64,000 bases of DNA from Xylophilus rhododendri (GCF_009906855.1 NZ_CP047650.1:5642001-5706000), one strand, 5' to 3'; counted from the stretch's first letter, positions 31,045 through 41,094 are shown. Numbers and translations: made by a program. The notes: generated by a model from the sequence alone, not told the origin.

Positions 31045-31215
31045 ATGCAATGGCAAGGCGTGGTGGTGGCATTGGTCTGCCTGGTGGTGACGGCCCTGGT
31101 CAGCCGTTATGTGCGCCGGGCGATCGAGCGCCGGCAGGCCCGCAAGCGCCAGGCGTCGCTGCCCGCCGCCAGCCGGCAGGTACGCCGGGCCGCCGAGCGC
31201 AAACGCAAGGCCTGA
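31045..31215 (+). CDS. Small single-pass membrane protein, unknown
   Basis: 56 residues beginning MQWQGVVVALVCLVVTALVS. One membrane helix is followed by a very basic Arg/Lys/Ala-rich tail (YVRRAIERRQARKRQ ... RKRKA) that should lie in the cytoplasm. It starts 13 bases after the DUF1178 stop, and AGAGAG precedes the ATG at 31045, so it looks like the last gene of the nuo-led transcript. The spacing and the sensible membrane topology support coding; no family is recognised. Confidence 0.55.
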   Translation: MQWQGVVVALVCLVVTALVSRYVRRAIERRQARKRQASLPAASRQVRRAAERKRKA

Positions 31216-31376
31216 CGCGGCCTGGCCGGTGAGGGAGGGATCACGCTCTCCCGCGTCCTTCCGCTTGTCCTACGCCATCATCAGCGGGCTCCCACCCATG
31301 CGCACCGGCGAGCTTTCTACAGTGAATTCAACAGCAGGCACATCAGCCGCTGCCTAACCACTGAAGAGGAATTGTC

Positions 31377-31574
31377 ATGAACGAGCATCAAGTCAAGGGC
31401 CGCGTCGAACAAGCCAAGGGCACCATCAAGGAAGTCGCCGGCAAGGCCGTCGGCAACGAGCGCCTGCAAGGCGAGGGCATGGCCGACAAGACCGCCGGCA
31501 AGGCACAGGCCAGCTATGGCGATGCCAAGGAAAACCTCAAGGACGGCGCCAAGAAGGCCGTCGACAAGCTCTGA
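31377..31574 (+). CDS. CsbD family stress-response protein
   Basis: 65 residues. The CsbD pattern is clear: VKGRVEQAKGTIKEVAGKAV in the first half and a Lys/Ala-rich helix ending KAVDKL. Highly charged, helical and soluble; in other bacteria such genes are induced in general stress, but the molecular role is not known. GAGGAA precedes the ATG by about 6 bases. Confidence 0.92.
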   Translation: MNEHQVKGRVEQAKGTIKEVAGKAVGNERLQGEGMADKTAGKAQASYGDAKENLKDGAKKAVDKL

Positions 31575-31630
31575 TTCAGAGTCTGCACCATGTGCATCGG
31601 TAGCGAGGGCGTAGCCGCCCCCGACCGACG

Positions 31631-31678
31631 AACCCCGAAAGCCGCACGGTGATGAGCCGTGCCCCGCTTCGGGGTTTT
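31631..31678 (+). terminator. Terminator-like nested hairpin after csbD-type gene
   Basis: AACCCCGAA (31631–31639) pairs with TTCGGGGTT (31668–31676), running into a TTTT tract. A second perfect hairpin, GCACGG/CCGTGC (31644–31649 with 31657–31662), sits inside the loop. The outer stem and T-run support termination of the CsbD transcript. Confidence 0.65.
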
Positions 31679-31803
31679 GTCATCGTCACGCGTAATAAGA
31701 ACGAAGGCAGTCCGCAGCGCAGGTCGGAACATCCGACCGCCAGGCGAGAGGCCCGGCCATCTTGAACCTGCCACGGGGCAGGAGGTCTTGAGGAGAGACG
31801 AGC

Positions 31804-32286
31804 ATGATTTCCAGAATGTCCTTGCGCACCTGCGCCTCGGCTATCGCCCTGTCGGCCATCGCAATGGCCATGAGCGGATGCCAGAAGAGCCCCGAGCCCA
31901 CCACCGTCGGCCAGAAGGTGGATGCTGCCATCGACAAGACCAAGGATGTCGCAGCCGATGTGCGTACCGAGGCGCGTACGGCACTCAGCGATGCCCAGAC
32001 CCGCCTGAATCAGGACGGTCCCAAGGTCGAACAACGCGCCAAGGCCGCCGCCACGCTGACGGCCAAGGTGATCGACGATGCGGCCATCACCGCACAGGTC
32101 TCCGCCGGCCTGGCCCGCGACCCCGACCTGAGCGCGATCAAGATCGATGTGGATACCAAGGACGGCGCGGTCATCCTGCGCGGCCCGGCGCCCTCGGCCG
32201 ATGCCCGTGAACGCGCCGGCCAGCTCGCACGCGGCGTGCTGGGTGTCGTCTCGGTGGACAACCAGCTGGTCGTCAAGACGGGCTGA
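31804..32286 (+). CDS. BON-domain lipoprotein
   Basis: 160 residues. A signal sequence ends in the lipobox AMSGC, so the protein is lipidated. A helical Lys/Asp/Ala-rich region (about 35–85) precedes one BON domain (DAAITAQVSAGLARDPDLSA ... VILRGPAPSADARERAGQL ... GVVSVDNQLVV). BON proteins associate with membranes and act in envelope stress; no precise role can be stated. GAGGAGAG lies just upstream of the ATG. Like the preceding CsbD gene it suggests a small stress cluster. Confidence 0.85.
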   Translation: MISRMSLRTCASAIALSAIAMAMSGCQKSPEPTTVGQKVDAAIDKTKDVAADVRTEARTALSDAQTRLNQDGPKVEQRAKAAATLTAKVIDDAAITAQVSAGLARDPDLSAIKIDVDTKDGAVILRGPAPSADARERAGQLARGVLGVVSVDNQLVVKTG

Positions 32287-32334
32287 CAAGAGCGGTTTCG
32301 AACCCGCCCTGCGGTCCGTGGGTACGATGGCTGC

Positions 32335-33543
32335 ATGACCCTCGATATCGCGACCTCGCTCATCCACCATCCCTACCGGCCACCGGCCGATTTCGATGCG
32401 CCGCAGCCCGGCGTGCACAAGGCTTCCACCGTCTTCTTTCCCAATGTCGCCGCGCTGGAAGCGCGTGAGTGGCGCGACAAGTCTGGCTATACCTACGGCC
32501 TGCACGGCACCCCCACCACCTTCATCCTGGAAGAGCGCCTGGCCACGCTGGAAGGCGGCCTGCAATGCCTGCTGGTGCCGAGTGGCCTGGCGGCGATCGC
32601 CTGCGTCTCGCTGTCGCTGCTGCAGGCCGGCGACGAGGTGCTGCTGCCGGACAACGTCTACGGCCCGAGCAAGGCACTGGCCGAGGCGGAGCTCAAGGCC
32701 CTGGGCATCGGCTGGCGTCTCTACGACGCCATGGACCCGGCTTCGCTGGAGGCCGCGCTGTCCGAGCGCACCCGGCTGGTCTGGCTGGAGGCGGCCGGTT
32801 CGGTCACCATGGAATTCCCGGACCTGCCCCGGCTGGCCGCCATCTGCCGGGCGCGCGGCGTCCTGAGCGCGCTGGACAACACCTGGGGCGCCGGCCTGGC
32901 CTTCGATCCCTTCCGCTTGGACGAAGCAGGGCAGGGCGTCGATCTCACCATCCACGCCCTCACCAAATACCCCAGCGGTGGCGGCGATGTGCTGATGGGC
33001 AGCATCGTCACCCGTGACGAGGCGCTGCACATGCGCCTGAAGATGACCCACATGCGCCTGGGCATCGGCGTGGGCGCCAACGACACCGAAGCGGTGCTGC
33101 GCTCGCTGCCCAGCATCGCGCTGCGCTACGACGCGCAGGATGCCGCCGCGCGTGTGCTGGCCGGCTGGCTGACGGATCGCCCGGAAGTTGCCGCCGTCCT
33201 GCATCCGGCCCTGGCCGGCTCGCCCGGCCATGCGCACTGGCAGGCCCTGTGCGGCGCGCGCGACCGCGCCGCCGGCATCTTCTCGCTGGTGTTCCAGCCC
33301 TCGTTCAGCCGCGCCCAGGTGCATGCCTTCTGCGATGCGCTGCGCCTGTTCCGCATCGGTTATTCCTGGGGCGGACCGATCAGCCTGGTCGTTCCCTACG
33401 ATATTTCCGGCATGCGCGACCCCGGCGTCACACGCTGGTCACACCCCGGCACGCTGGTCCGGCTGTGCATCGGATTGGAGTCGGTGGAGGACTTGCGTTT
33501 GGATTTGGCCCAGGCGCTGGCTACACTGGCCCCCAAACGCTGA
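32335..33543 (+). CDS. metC: Cystathionine beta-lyase-type PLP enzyme (Cys/Met metabolism family)
   Basis: 402 residues. Fold-type I PLP enzyme. The cofactor lysine is in ALTKYPSGGGDVLMG, the Tyr/Arg phosphate site in YTYGLHGTPTTFILEERLAT and the Asp in LSALDNTWGAGLAFDP. The C-terminal SYSWGGPISLVVP and RLCIGLESVEDLRLDL match MetC-type lyases, which cleave cystathionine to homocysteine. Substrate choice within this family (beta- or gamma-lyase) cannot be settled from sequence alone. Confidence 0.87.
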   Translation: MTLDIATSLIHHPYRPPADFDAPQPGVHKASTVFFPNVAALEAREWRDKSGYTYGLHGTPTTFILEERLATLEGGLQCLLVPSGLAAIACVSLSLLQAGDEVLLPDNVYGPSKALAEAELKALGIGWRLYDAMDPASLEAALSERTRLVWLEAAGSVTMEFPDLPRLAAICRARGVLSALDNTWGAGLAFDPFRLDEAGQGVDLTIHALTKYPSGGGDVLMGSIVTRDEALHMRLKMTHMRLGIGVGANDTEAVLRSLPSIALRYDAQDAAARVLAGWLTDRPEVAAVLHPALAGSPGHAHWQALCGARDRAAGIFSLVFQPSFSRAQVHAFCDALRLFRIGYSWGGPISLVVPYDISGMRDPGVTRWSHPGTLVRLCIGLESVEDLRLDLAQALATLAPKR

Positions 33544-33607
33544 TTTGCAGCGCTTATAGACCATCGCATGCGCTCTTTTCAGTGCCGCATGCACACCAGG
33601 AGATTGC

Positions 33608-33784
33608 GTGGCTACACCGAATTACGGATACGAAAAACGGCAAAAGGAATTGGCCAAGAAACGCAAGAAGGAAGACAAGCTCCGCGCCAAGGCCGAGCGC
33701 AAGACCGGTGAGGACGGCGAGCCGGTGCAGGACGAGGCCGGCACCACCGACGAGGTGGCGGGCACCGAGCGCCGCACCGAATAA
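33608..33784 (+). CDS. Small basic conserved-looking protein, GTG start
   Basis: 58 residues, first part ATPNYGYEKRQKELAKKRKK, then an acidic/Thr tail ending GTERRTE. Charged, probably helical, no membrane segment. CAGGAG lies 6 bases before the GTG at 33608, which decides the start. I recall similar short proteins in Comamonadaceae but no function is known. It lies between metC and the convergent esterase. Confidence 0.65.
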   Translation: MATPNYGYEKRQKELAKKRKKEDKLRAKAERKTGEDGEPVQDEAGTTDEVAGTERRTE

Positions 33785-33804
33785 GCCTGCGCTGCCGGCG
33801 CCAG

Positions 33805-34461
33805 CTACCGGGGCAGCAGCGGCGCCAGCGACGGCCAGACGTTGTCCAGCATGCGCGGATGCGCGCTGGCCAGCGGATGGATGCGGTCGGGCTGGAAGTT
33901 GGCCTCGGCATCCGGGGTATCGGCCACCCCGCGCAGCAAAAAGGGCGCCACCGCGCTGCCCGTCTTTTTGGCTACTGTCTCGAACACGCCCGAGAACTTC
34001 TGCATGTAGTCGCCGCCATAGTTGGGCGGCACCTGAATCCCCACCAGCAAAACCTTCGCCTTGATGGCCTGCGCCGCCTTCACCATGGCGGTGAGGTTGT
34101 CCTCGGTGCCGGCCAGCGGCAGGCCGCGCAGGGCGTCGTTGCCGCCGAGCTCGATCACCACGATGTCGGGCTTGTTCTTGGCCAGCAAGGGCGCCAGCCG
34201 GGCGCGGCCGCCGGAGGTGGTGTCGCCGCTGATGCTGGCGTTGACCACGGTGGCGGGCACCTTCTTCTCCGCCAGCCGCTTCTCCAGCAGGGCGACCCAG
34301 CCGCTGCCCCGGGCCAGGCCGTATTCGGCGCTGAGCGAATCGCCCACCACCAGGATGGTCTGCGGCACCGCCGGCCTGGCCGCGCAGGCCGTCAGCGGCA
34401 GGCCCGATGCCAGGGCGCCCATGGAGGCCAGGCCAATCACGATACAGTCTCTACGCTTCAC
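33805..34461 (-). CDS. tesA: SGNH-hydrolase arylesterase / lysophospholipase (TesA-like)
   Basis: 218 residues. An Arg-rich start plus a hydrophobic core with LTAC suggests a signal peptide, perhaps lipoprotein type. The catalytic blocks are visible: VVGDSLSAEYGL (nucleophile Ser), SISGDTT (Gly), LGGNDALRG (Asn) and DRIHP (Asp and His). It hydrolyses esters or thioesters in the periplasm. No ATG fits; the GTG at 34461 gives KRRDCIVIG and is preceded by AAAGG. It is divergent from an ABC ATPase with only 15 bases between, the same pairing as tesA–ybbA of E. coli. Confidence 0.86.
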   Translation of the reverse strand: MKRRDCIVIGLASMGALASGLPLTACAARPAVPQTILVVGDSLSAEYGLARGSGWVALLEKRLAEKKVPATVVNASISGDTTSGGRARLAPLLAKNKPDIVVIELGGNDALRGLPLAGTEDNLTAMVKAAQAIKAKVLLVGIQVPPNYGGDYMQKFSGVFETVAKKTGSAVAPFLLRGVADTPDAEANFQPDRIHPLASAHPRMLDNVWPSLAPLLPR

Positions 34462-34476
34462 TTCAACAGGCCTTTC

Positions 34477-35175
34477 ATGACTGAGCCGGACCAGGCGCCC
34501 GAACCCATCATCGCGGTGGAACATCTCACCAAGTCGGTTTCCGACGCGACCGGTACGCTGGACATTCTCCGGGATATCGAATTGCGCCTGTTCCCAAGGG
34601 AAACCGTGGCCATCCTCGGCGCCTCGGGATCGGGCAAGAGCACGCTGCTGTCCATCCTGGCCGGGCTGGACACCCCCACCAGGGGCACCGTGCGGCTGGA
34701 CGGCGAGGACATCTTCGCCATCGACGAGGACGCCCGCGCCGCGCTGCGCGCTCGCAAGCTGGGTTTCGTGTTCCAGAGCTTCCAGCTGATGGTCGGCATG
34801 ACCGCGCTGGAGAACGTGATGCTGCCGCTGGAACTGGGCGGCCGCCGCGATGCCCGCCGCATCGCCAGCGACATGCTGGGCCGGGTCGGCCTGGGCCAGC
34901 GGCTCGGCCACTACCCGCGGGTGATGTCCGGCGGCGAACAGCAGCGGGTGGCGCTGGCCCGGGCCTTCGTGGTGGAGCCGGCCGTGCTGCTGGCCGACGA
35001 GCCCACCGGCAGCCTGGATTTCGCCACCGGCGAACGGGTGATGGAGCTGATGTTCGAACTCAACCGCGAGCGGGGTACCACGCTGGTTCTGGTCACGCAT
35101 GACCGGGCCATCGCCACCCGCTGTGACCGCCGCATCGAGATCGAGGCAGGAGCACTGGTGCCAAGCCCGGGATAA
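34477..35175 (+). CDS. ybbA: ABC transporter ATP-binding protein, YbbA/LolD type
   Basis: 232 residues. Walker A ILGASGSGKST, signature MSGGEQQRVALARA, Walker B LLADEPTGSLD and the H-loop VTHD are all intact. Sequence and divergence from tesA identify it as YbbA-like, of the MacB/LolD group. In E. coli ybbA is followed by the permease ybbP; here rlmB follows after 7 bases, so no partner permease is linked. A very short gap to tesA means the two promoters overlap the other gene. Confidence 0.88.
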   Translation: MTEPDQAPEPIIAVEHLTKSVSDATGTLDILRDIELRLFPRETVAILGASGSGKSTLLSILAGLDTPTRGTVRLDGEDIFAIDEDARAALRARKLGFVFQSFQLMVGMTALENVMLPLELGGRRDARRIASDMLGRVGLGQRLGHYPRVMSGGEQQRVALARAFVVEPAVLLADEPTGSLDFATGERVMELMFELNRERGTTLVLVTHDRAIATRCDRRIEIEAGALVPSPG

Positions 35176-35182
35176 TGCGCGG

Positions 35183-35935
35183 ATGTCTACTCCCAAAGTG
35201 CTGTTCGGCTTCCATGCCGTCGGCGTGCGCATCAAAACTGCGCCGGCCTCGGTCATCGAGGTGTATTTCGATTCTTCCCGGCGCGATGCGCGCATGCGGC
35301 AGTTCACCGACCGCGCGCGCGAGGCCCATGTGCGCCTGATCGAGTCCGACGGACTGCGCATCGCCAAGCTGGCCGGCAGCCATGGCCACCAGGGCGTGGC
35401 CGCCAGGGTGCACGACCTGCCGCAGGCGCGCTCGCTCGACGAACTGCTGGAAAACCTGGAGGAGGCCGGCGGCGATCCGCCGCTGCTGCTGGTGCTCGAC
35501 GGCGTGACCGATCCCCACAACCTCGGCGCCTGCCTGCGGGTGGCCGACGGCGCCGGCGCCCATGCGGTGATCGCACCCAAGGACCATGCGGCCGGCATCA
35601 ACGCCACGGTGGCCAAGGTGGCCAGCGGCGCGGCCGAGACGGTGCCCTATTTCATGGTGACCAATCTGGCCCGCACGCTGGGCGAGCTGAAGGAGCGCAA
35701 CATCTGGTGCGTGGGCACCAGCGACGACGCGCCGGGCACGCTCTACCAGACCGACCTGCGCGGCGCGACCGCCCTGGTGCTGGGCGCCGAAGGCGACGGC
35801 ATGCGCCAGCTGACCCGCAAGACCTGCGACCAGCTGATCTCGATCCCGATGCAGGGCGGGGTCGAGAGCCTGAACGTATCGGTGGCCAGCGGCGTGTGCC
35901 TGTACGAGGCACGCCGCCAGCGCTTGATCGTCTAG
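35183..35935 (+). CDS. rlmB: 23S rRNA (guanosine-2'-O)-methyltransferase RlmB
   Basis: 250 residues. SPOUT/TrmH family. The N-terminal substrate-binding domain begins VLFGFHAVGVRIK. The three knot motifs are LDGVTDPHNLGACLRVADGA, LVLGAEGDGMRQLT and SLNVSVASGVCLYEARR. RlmB methylates G2251 of 23S rRNA. The stop overlaps that of convergent mltB. Confidence 0.93.
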   Translation: MSTPKVLFGFHAVGVRIKTAPASVIEVYFDSSRRDARMRQFTDRAREAHVRLIESDGLRIAKLAGSHGHQGVAARVHDLPQARSLDELLENLEEAGGDPPLLLVLDGVTDPHNLGACLRVADGAGAHAVIAPKDHAAGINATVAKVASGAAETVPYFMVTNLARTLGELKERNIWCVGTSDDAPGTLYQTDLRGATALVLGAEGDGMRQLTRKTCDQLISIPMQGGVESLNVSVASGVCLYEARRQRLIV

Positions 35936-37071
35936 CGCGCGGCGGCCACGGCCGCGCCCAGTTCCAGCACCGCCATCGCGTAATAGCTCGACCAGTTGTA
36001 GCGGGTGATGACGTAGAAGTTCTCGGTGCCGGCCACATAGCTCGGAACGTCGTCGCCGTTCTGCAGCTCGATCAGCGCGAGCGGGCCGGCATGCTGGAGT
36101 GCCGGGCCTTCCAGCACCACGCCCTTGGCAGCGAAGCCAGCCGGGTCGAACGTGGGTTTGATGTCCGGCGCCAGCAGCGCGGGCAGGTCCAGCCGGGCCG
36201 CGTCGAAGGACACCGGGTAGGTCGCTGTCATGCCGGTCTTCCAGCCGAAGGCGCGGAAATAGCTGGCCACCGAGCCGATGGCGTCGTCGGCGCTGTTGAA
36301 CAGGTCGATGCGGCCGTCGCCGTCGAAATCCACCGCCCAGCGCTTCCAGCTCGAAGGCATGAACTGCGGCAGGCCCATGGCACCGGCATAACTGCCGCGG
36401 GCGGTGGTCGCGTCCAGCGTGCCTTGTTGGGCCATCACCAGGAAGTTCTCCAGCTCGCCGCGGAAGAATTCGGCGCGCTCGGCCGCGCGTGGATGCTGGG
36501 CCGGGAAGTCGAAGGACAGGGTCGCCAGCGCATCGAGGATGCGCACATTGCCGCTTTGCTGCCCGTAGATGGTTTCCACGCCGATGATGCCGACGATGAT
36601 TTCCGCCGGCACGCCGTACTGCGCCTCGGCCCGCGCCAGCGCCGCTGCATGCTCGGCCCAGAAACGCACCCCGGCGCGGATGCGGACCGGCTCGACGAAA
36701 CGGCTGCGGTAAAGCCGCCAGTTCTTGGCCGTGCCGCCGGGCGGCGGCAGCACCAGCTTCGGGACGTAGGGCAGAAAGCCGGCTTGGCCGAGGGTGGCGC
36801 GGGTCCAGTCCGTGTCCAGGCCGCGCCGTGCGGCCAGTTCGTCGGCGAAGCGCATCGCGTCTTCCCGGGTGGCGTAGCGCACCAGCGGCGCTGCCGCCTT
36901 GGTGCCGGATGCCTTCGCGGTCCTGGCCTGGGGTGAGGCGTGTGCCTTGGAGGATGCGTGGTGGGTGCTGGCAGAGGCGGCAAACGCCAGTCCGGCCAGG
37001 CCGATGCCGATGGCGAGCTGGAGGCGATCGCGGCGGCGGAAGGAGGGCGGTGCTTGCAGTTCGTGGGGCAT
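35932..37071 (-). CDS. mltB: Lytic murein transglycosylase B
   Basis: 379 residues. A signal peptide (LQLAIGIGLAGLAFAASA) is followed by a His/Ser/Ala linker, then the MltB catalytic domain. The catalytic Glu is in IIGVETIYGQQSGNVRILDA. SYAGAMGLPQFMPSSW and AVDFDGDGRIDLFNS are standard. It cleaves peptidoglycan with formation of 1,6-anhydro-muramic acid. No lipobox is obvious, so it may be periplasmic rather than lipidated. It follows the TgpA-like gene by 7 bases and may be the last member of that operon. Confidence 0.91.
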   Translation of the reverse strand: MPHELQAPPSFRRRDRLQLAIGIGLAGLAFAASASTHHASSKAHASPQARTAKASGTKAAAPLVRYATREDAMRFADELAARRGLDTDWTRATLGQAGFLPYVPKLVLPPPGGTAKNWRLYRSRFVEPVRIRAGVRFWAEHAAALARAEAQYGVPAEIIVGIIGVETIYGQQSGNVRILDALATLSFDFPAQHPRAAERAEFFRGELENFLVMAQQGTLDATTARGSYAGAMGLPQFMPSSWKRWAVDFDGDGRIDLFNSADDAIGSVASYFRAFGWKTGMTATYPVSFDAARLDLPALLAPDIKPTFDPAGFAAKGVVLEGPALQHAGPLALIELQNGDDVPSYVAGTENFYVITRYNWSSYYAMAVLELGAAVAAAR

Positions 37072-37078
37072 GGAGTGT

Positions 37079-39145
37079 TCAGTGGGCGCGCTCGCGTTCG
37101 GGCCAGCGCAGCCGGTGCATCTGGCGGCGCAGTTCGCCGAGGGCGGCGCGCGAGGCGCTGGTTTCGGCCGGCGCGTAGCGCTGGGCTTCCAGGCGCAGCA
37201 GCCAGTCGGACAGCGGCCGGGCGCTTTCGCCGAAACGCTGCACCGCCTGGCGAGCCAGCGCGCGCGGCGGCACCGCTTCGGTGGAAGGCATGCCCTTGCG
37301 GGACAGGCGCTGGCGCGCATCGGCATACAGGCGCAGCCAGGGATCGCGCCGCCTGCGCAGCGTGGCCTGCCAGGCGACGCCGGCCAGGAGTCCAACCAGG
37401 ACCAGCACCGCCAGCACACGGGCCATGCTGCGCCAGTCGGGCGCATCGAAGCCCAGACGCTTGAGCAGGTCGAGCTGGCGGTCCTCGGTGTAGTTCAGCA
37501 CCCACTGGTTCCAGCGGTCGTTGAGCGCCTCCCAGGTGGCACGCAGCCGGCTGCTGAAGTTGTTGCCGACGACGGCGCCGAAGGCCTGGCCGAAAGCGCC
37601 TTCGGGCGCCGGGGCGCGGAACTCGGCCAGGCGCTCGGGTGCGACCGAGGCGGTGGGGTCGACCCGCACCCAGCCCTGGCCGTCCATCCAGACTTCGGTC
37701 CAGGCATGGGCATCGCTCTGGCGCACGGTCCAGACGCCGTCCACGCTGTTGGGTGCGCCGCCCTGGTAGCCGGTGACGATGCGGGCCGGCACGCCCGCCG
37801 CCCGCATCAGCACCGCGAAGGCCGAGGCGATGTGTTCGCAGAAGCCGGCCTTGCGCTCGAACCAGAAGTCGTCGGCGGTGTCGCGGCCGTAGACGCCGGG
37901 CTCCAGCGTGTAGCGGTAGCCGCCGCTGCGCAGCCGGGCCAGGGCGGCATCCACGAGCTCCGGGGTGCCGCCGGCCGCCACCGCGGGCTGGGCGCGCAGT
38001 TCGCCGGCCAGGGCGCGGGTGCGCGGGTCGAAGCCGGTGGGCAGGGCGGTGTATTCCGCCAGCGAGGCGGGCGTGGCCTGCACGCCGAGCTGGTAGTCCG
38101 GATAGCTGGCGGCGCGGTAGCGCAAGACCTGGCTCAGGGGGCGGGCGGAGACCCATTCCATGTCGCCGCTGAGAAAACCCTCGGCGCCCTCGGGCCGGGC
38201 CGGCGCCGCGTCCATCACCAGCAGCCAGTGGCGGCCGCTGGGCTCCAGCGTGGCCTCGTAGCGGATCGGCTCGCCGCGCACCTGCAGCCGGGCGGGCGGC
38301 AGCCAGCGCGGCTGGTAGCGGCCGTTGAACTGCTCGGTGGCGGGCGTCCAGTTGCGGCCGTCGAAGCGGCTGAGCACCGGGCCGCGGAAGTACAGGGCCT
38401 GCTGCGAGGGCTGGGCGCGCGCGGGCAGGTCGGGGAAACGGATGCGCATGACCGGCGAGCCGTCCTGCGCCAGCGCGGCGATGTTGCCCACCCGCATGTC
38501 CTCCGACAGGCCGGTGCGGGCGCGCGAGGTGTCGCCCGGCACGCCCCACAGCGGCGCCACGCGGGGGAAGAAGAGGAACAGCGCGGCCATCACCGGCGCA
38601 CCGAAGACCATCAAACGAAATGCGGTGCGCGCCGCCAGCGCCAGCGGCGGCCGGCCGACCGGCATATGCGCCTGCACCAGCGCCGTCAGCAGGCCGAACA
38701 GGCCGACCAGCGCGATCACCGCCAGCGGCAGCGCCTGCGAATACAGGAAGTTCATCAGCAGCACGAAGAAGCCGAGGAAGAACACCACCATGGCGTCGCG
38801 CCGAGCGCGCAGCTCCAGGGTCTTCAGGGCCAGCAGCAGCACGGCCAGGCTGATGCCGGCCTCGTAGCCGGCCAGGGTGCGGAAGCTGCCGAAGACGGCG
38901 GCCACGGCCAGCACCAGCAGTCCCACCCGCATGGCGCGCGAGGGCAGCGGCGCCGCGCGCCAGGCCAGCCAGGCGCGCCAGCCCAGCAGCAGGGCGGCGA
39001 TGGCGCCGGTCCAGGGGCGCAGTTCCAGTGTCAGCGGGGCGATCACCCAGGCCAGCACCGCCAGCAGGAAGAGCGTGTCGCGGCTGTCGCGCGGCAGCGA
39101 TTGCCAACGCTGCCAGCGGGCCGACGAGGGCAGGGTGTTCAGCAT
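37079..39145 (-). CDS. tgpA: TgpA-like membrane transglutaminase (DUF3488 + transglutaminase core)
   Basis: 688 residues. Five to seven membrane helices fill about residues 20–185, then a large periplasmic transglutaminase-like domain. Its Cys-His-Asp triad is visible in KAGFCEHIASAFAVLMRAAG, SDAHAWTEVW and GWVRVDPT. A last membrane helix (about 590–610) precedes a cytoplasmic tail. Pseudomonas TgpA is the known relative. The start ATG overlaps the DUF58 stop (ATGCTGA), so the MoxR–DUF58–TgpA genes form one coupled operon. Confidence 0.9.
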   Translation of the reverse strand: MLNTLPSSARWQRWQSLPRDSRDTLFLLAVLAWVIAPLTLELRPWTGAIAALLLGWRAWLAWRAAPLPSRAMRVGLLVLAVAAVFGSFRTLAGYEAGISLAVLLLALKTLELRARRDAMVVFFLGFFVLLMNFLYSQALPLAVIALVGLFGLLTALVQAHMPVGRPPLALAARTAFRLMVFGAPVMAALFLFFPRVAPLWGVPGDTSRARTGLSEDMRVGNIAALAQDGSPVMRIRFPDLPARAQPSQQALYFRGPVLSRFDGRNWTPATEQFNGRYQPRWLPPARLQVRGEPIRYEATLEPSGRHWLLVMDAAPARPEGAEGFLSGDMEWVSARPLSQVLRYRAASYPDYQLGVQATPASLAEYTALPTGFDPRTRALAGELRAQPAVAAGGTPELVDAALARLRSGGYRYTLEPGVYGRDTADDFWFERKAGFCEHIASAFAVLMRAAGVPARIVTGYQGGAPNSVDGVWTVRQSDAHAWTEVWMDGQGWVRVDPTASVAPERLAEFRAPAPEGAFGQAFGAVVGNNFSSRLRATWEALNDRWNQWVLNYTEDRQLDLLKRLGFDAPDWRSMARVLAVLVLVGLLAGVAWQATLRRRRDPWLRLYADARQRLSRKGMPSTEAVPPRALARQAVQRFGESARPLSDWLLRLEAQRYAPAETSASRAALGELRRQMHRLRWPERERAH

Positions 39146-40130
39146 CGCGCCAGGGCCTCCAGGCAGCGCAGGCGGTGGGCCGCCCCCTGGTCGGGCGCGA
39201 TCTCCAGGCCGGGCAGGCGCAGGCCGTAGGGCTGGCCCAGGTGTTCGGCCGCGAGCACCCAGGCGCACAGGCGGGACAGGCGCTCTTCCAGCGGAATGGC
39301 GCCGGCGGCCAACAGGTCCAGCCAGAGATCGGATTCGGTGGGCTGGGCGGTGTCGCGGCTGGTGAGTTCGCCGCTGCCGGCGGCGATGGCGCGGGCGGAT
39401 TTCTTCCACACCACCTGGCGCAGCGGATCGCCCCGGCGGTAAGTGCGCACGCCTTCGGGCTCGGCGCCGCCGGTGGCGCTCAGGCTGCTGCGCCGGTCGC
39501 CGCCTTCACGCGGCGTGCCGGCCGGCAGGGGCTGGGCGGGTTGTTCGGGCTGGGGATAGACCAGCACCTTGCTGGCCGGGCGCCAGACCGTCCATGCGCG
39601 GAAGGCGCCGATCGGAAACCGTGTCTCGGCCTCCAGCGGCTCCAGCGCATGCAGGCCGCGCCCGGGCGGCATCCAGGCGAGCTGCACCAGGGCCCGTCCG
39701 CCGGCGGGCACATCGGCCCAGGCGCGTTCCTGCTGGCCGCGCAGGCCGACGGCGATGCCGGGGCGCAGCCGGCCGCGCTTGCCGCCGTCCTCGTCGGCGA
39801 TCTCCACTTCCAGCACGGCGGCGCTGCCGGCGAAGCAGGGCGACAGCGGCAGCAGGTGCAGCGTGGCGCCGCGCAGGTTGCCATGGCCCACATGCATGGC
39901 GGCCAGGGCGCTGCCGCCCAGCAGAAAGGTCAGCAGATAGCCCAGGTTGAGCTGGAAGTTGATCGAGGCCACCAGCAACACCAGCAGCACGCCGGCCAGC
40001 ATGAAGCCGGCGCGGGTGGGCAGGATGTAGACGTTGCGCTGGGTCAGCAGCTGGGTGTCCTGGCGCGGCGCGCGCGAGAACAGCCAGCGCTGGGCGCGGC
40101 CCGCGGGCGGTGCTTCGCTGGGCAGCGCCG

Positions 40131-40134
<4 letters not shown>
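39139..40134 (-). CDS. DUF58 domain membrane protein
   Basis: 331 residues from GTG. Two adjacent membrane helices (about residues 45–85) precede a beta-rich region and the DUF58 signature YRRGDPLRQVVWKKSAR near residue 240. DUF58 proteins accompany MoxR ATPases and are thought to act with them as a chaperone-like complex. The GTG at 40134 overlaps the stop of the MoxR gene (GTGA), which decides the start; a longer open frame upstream lies wholly inside that gene. Confidence 0.87.
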
Positions 40135-41051
<917 letters not shown>

Positions 41052-41094
41052 AGGGCGCGACGTTAGCTCAAAAACAGTGTGAGACCCGAGAGAC

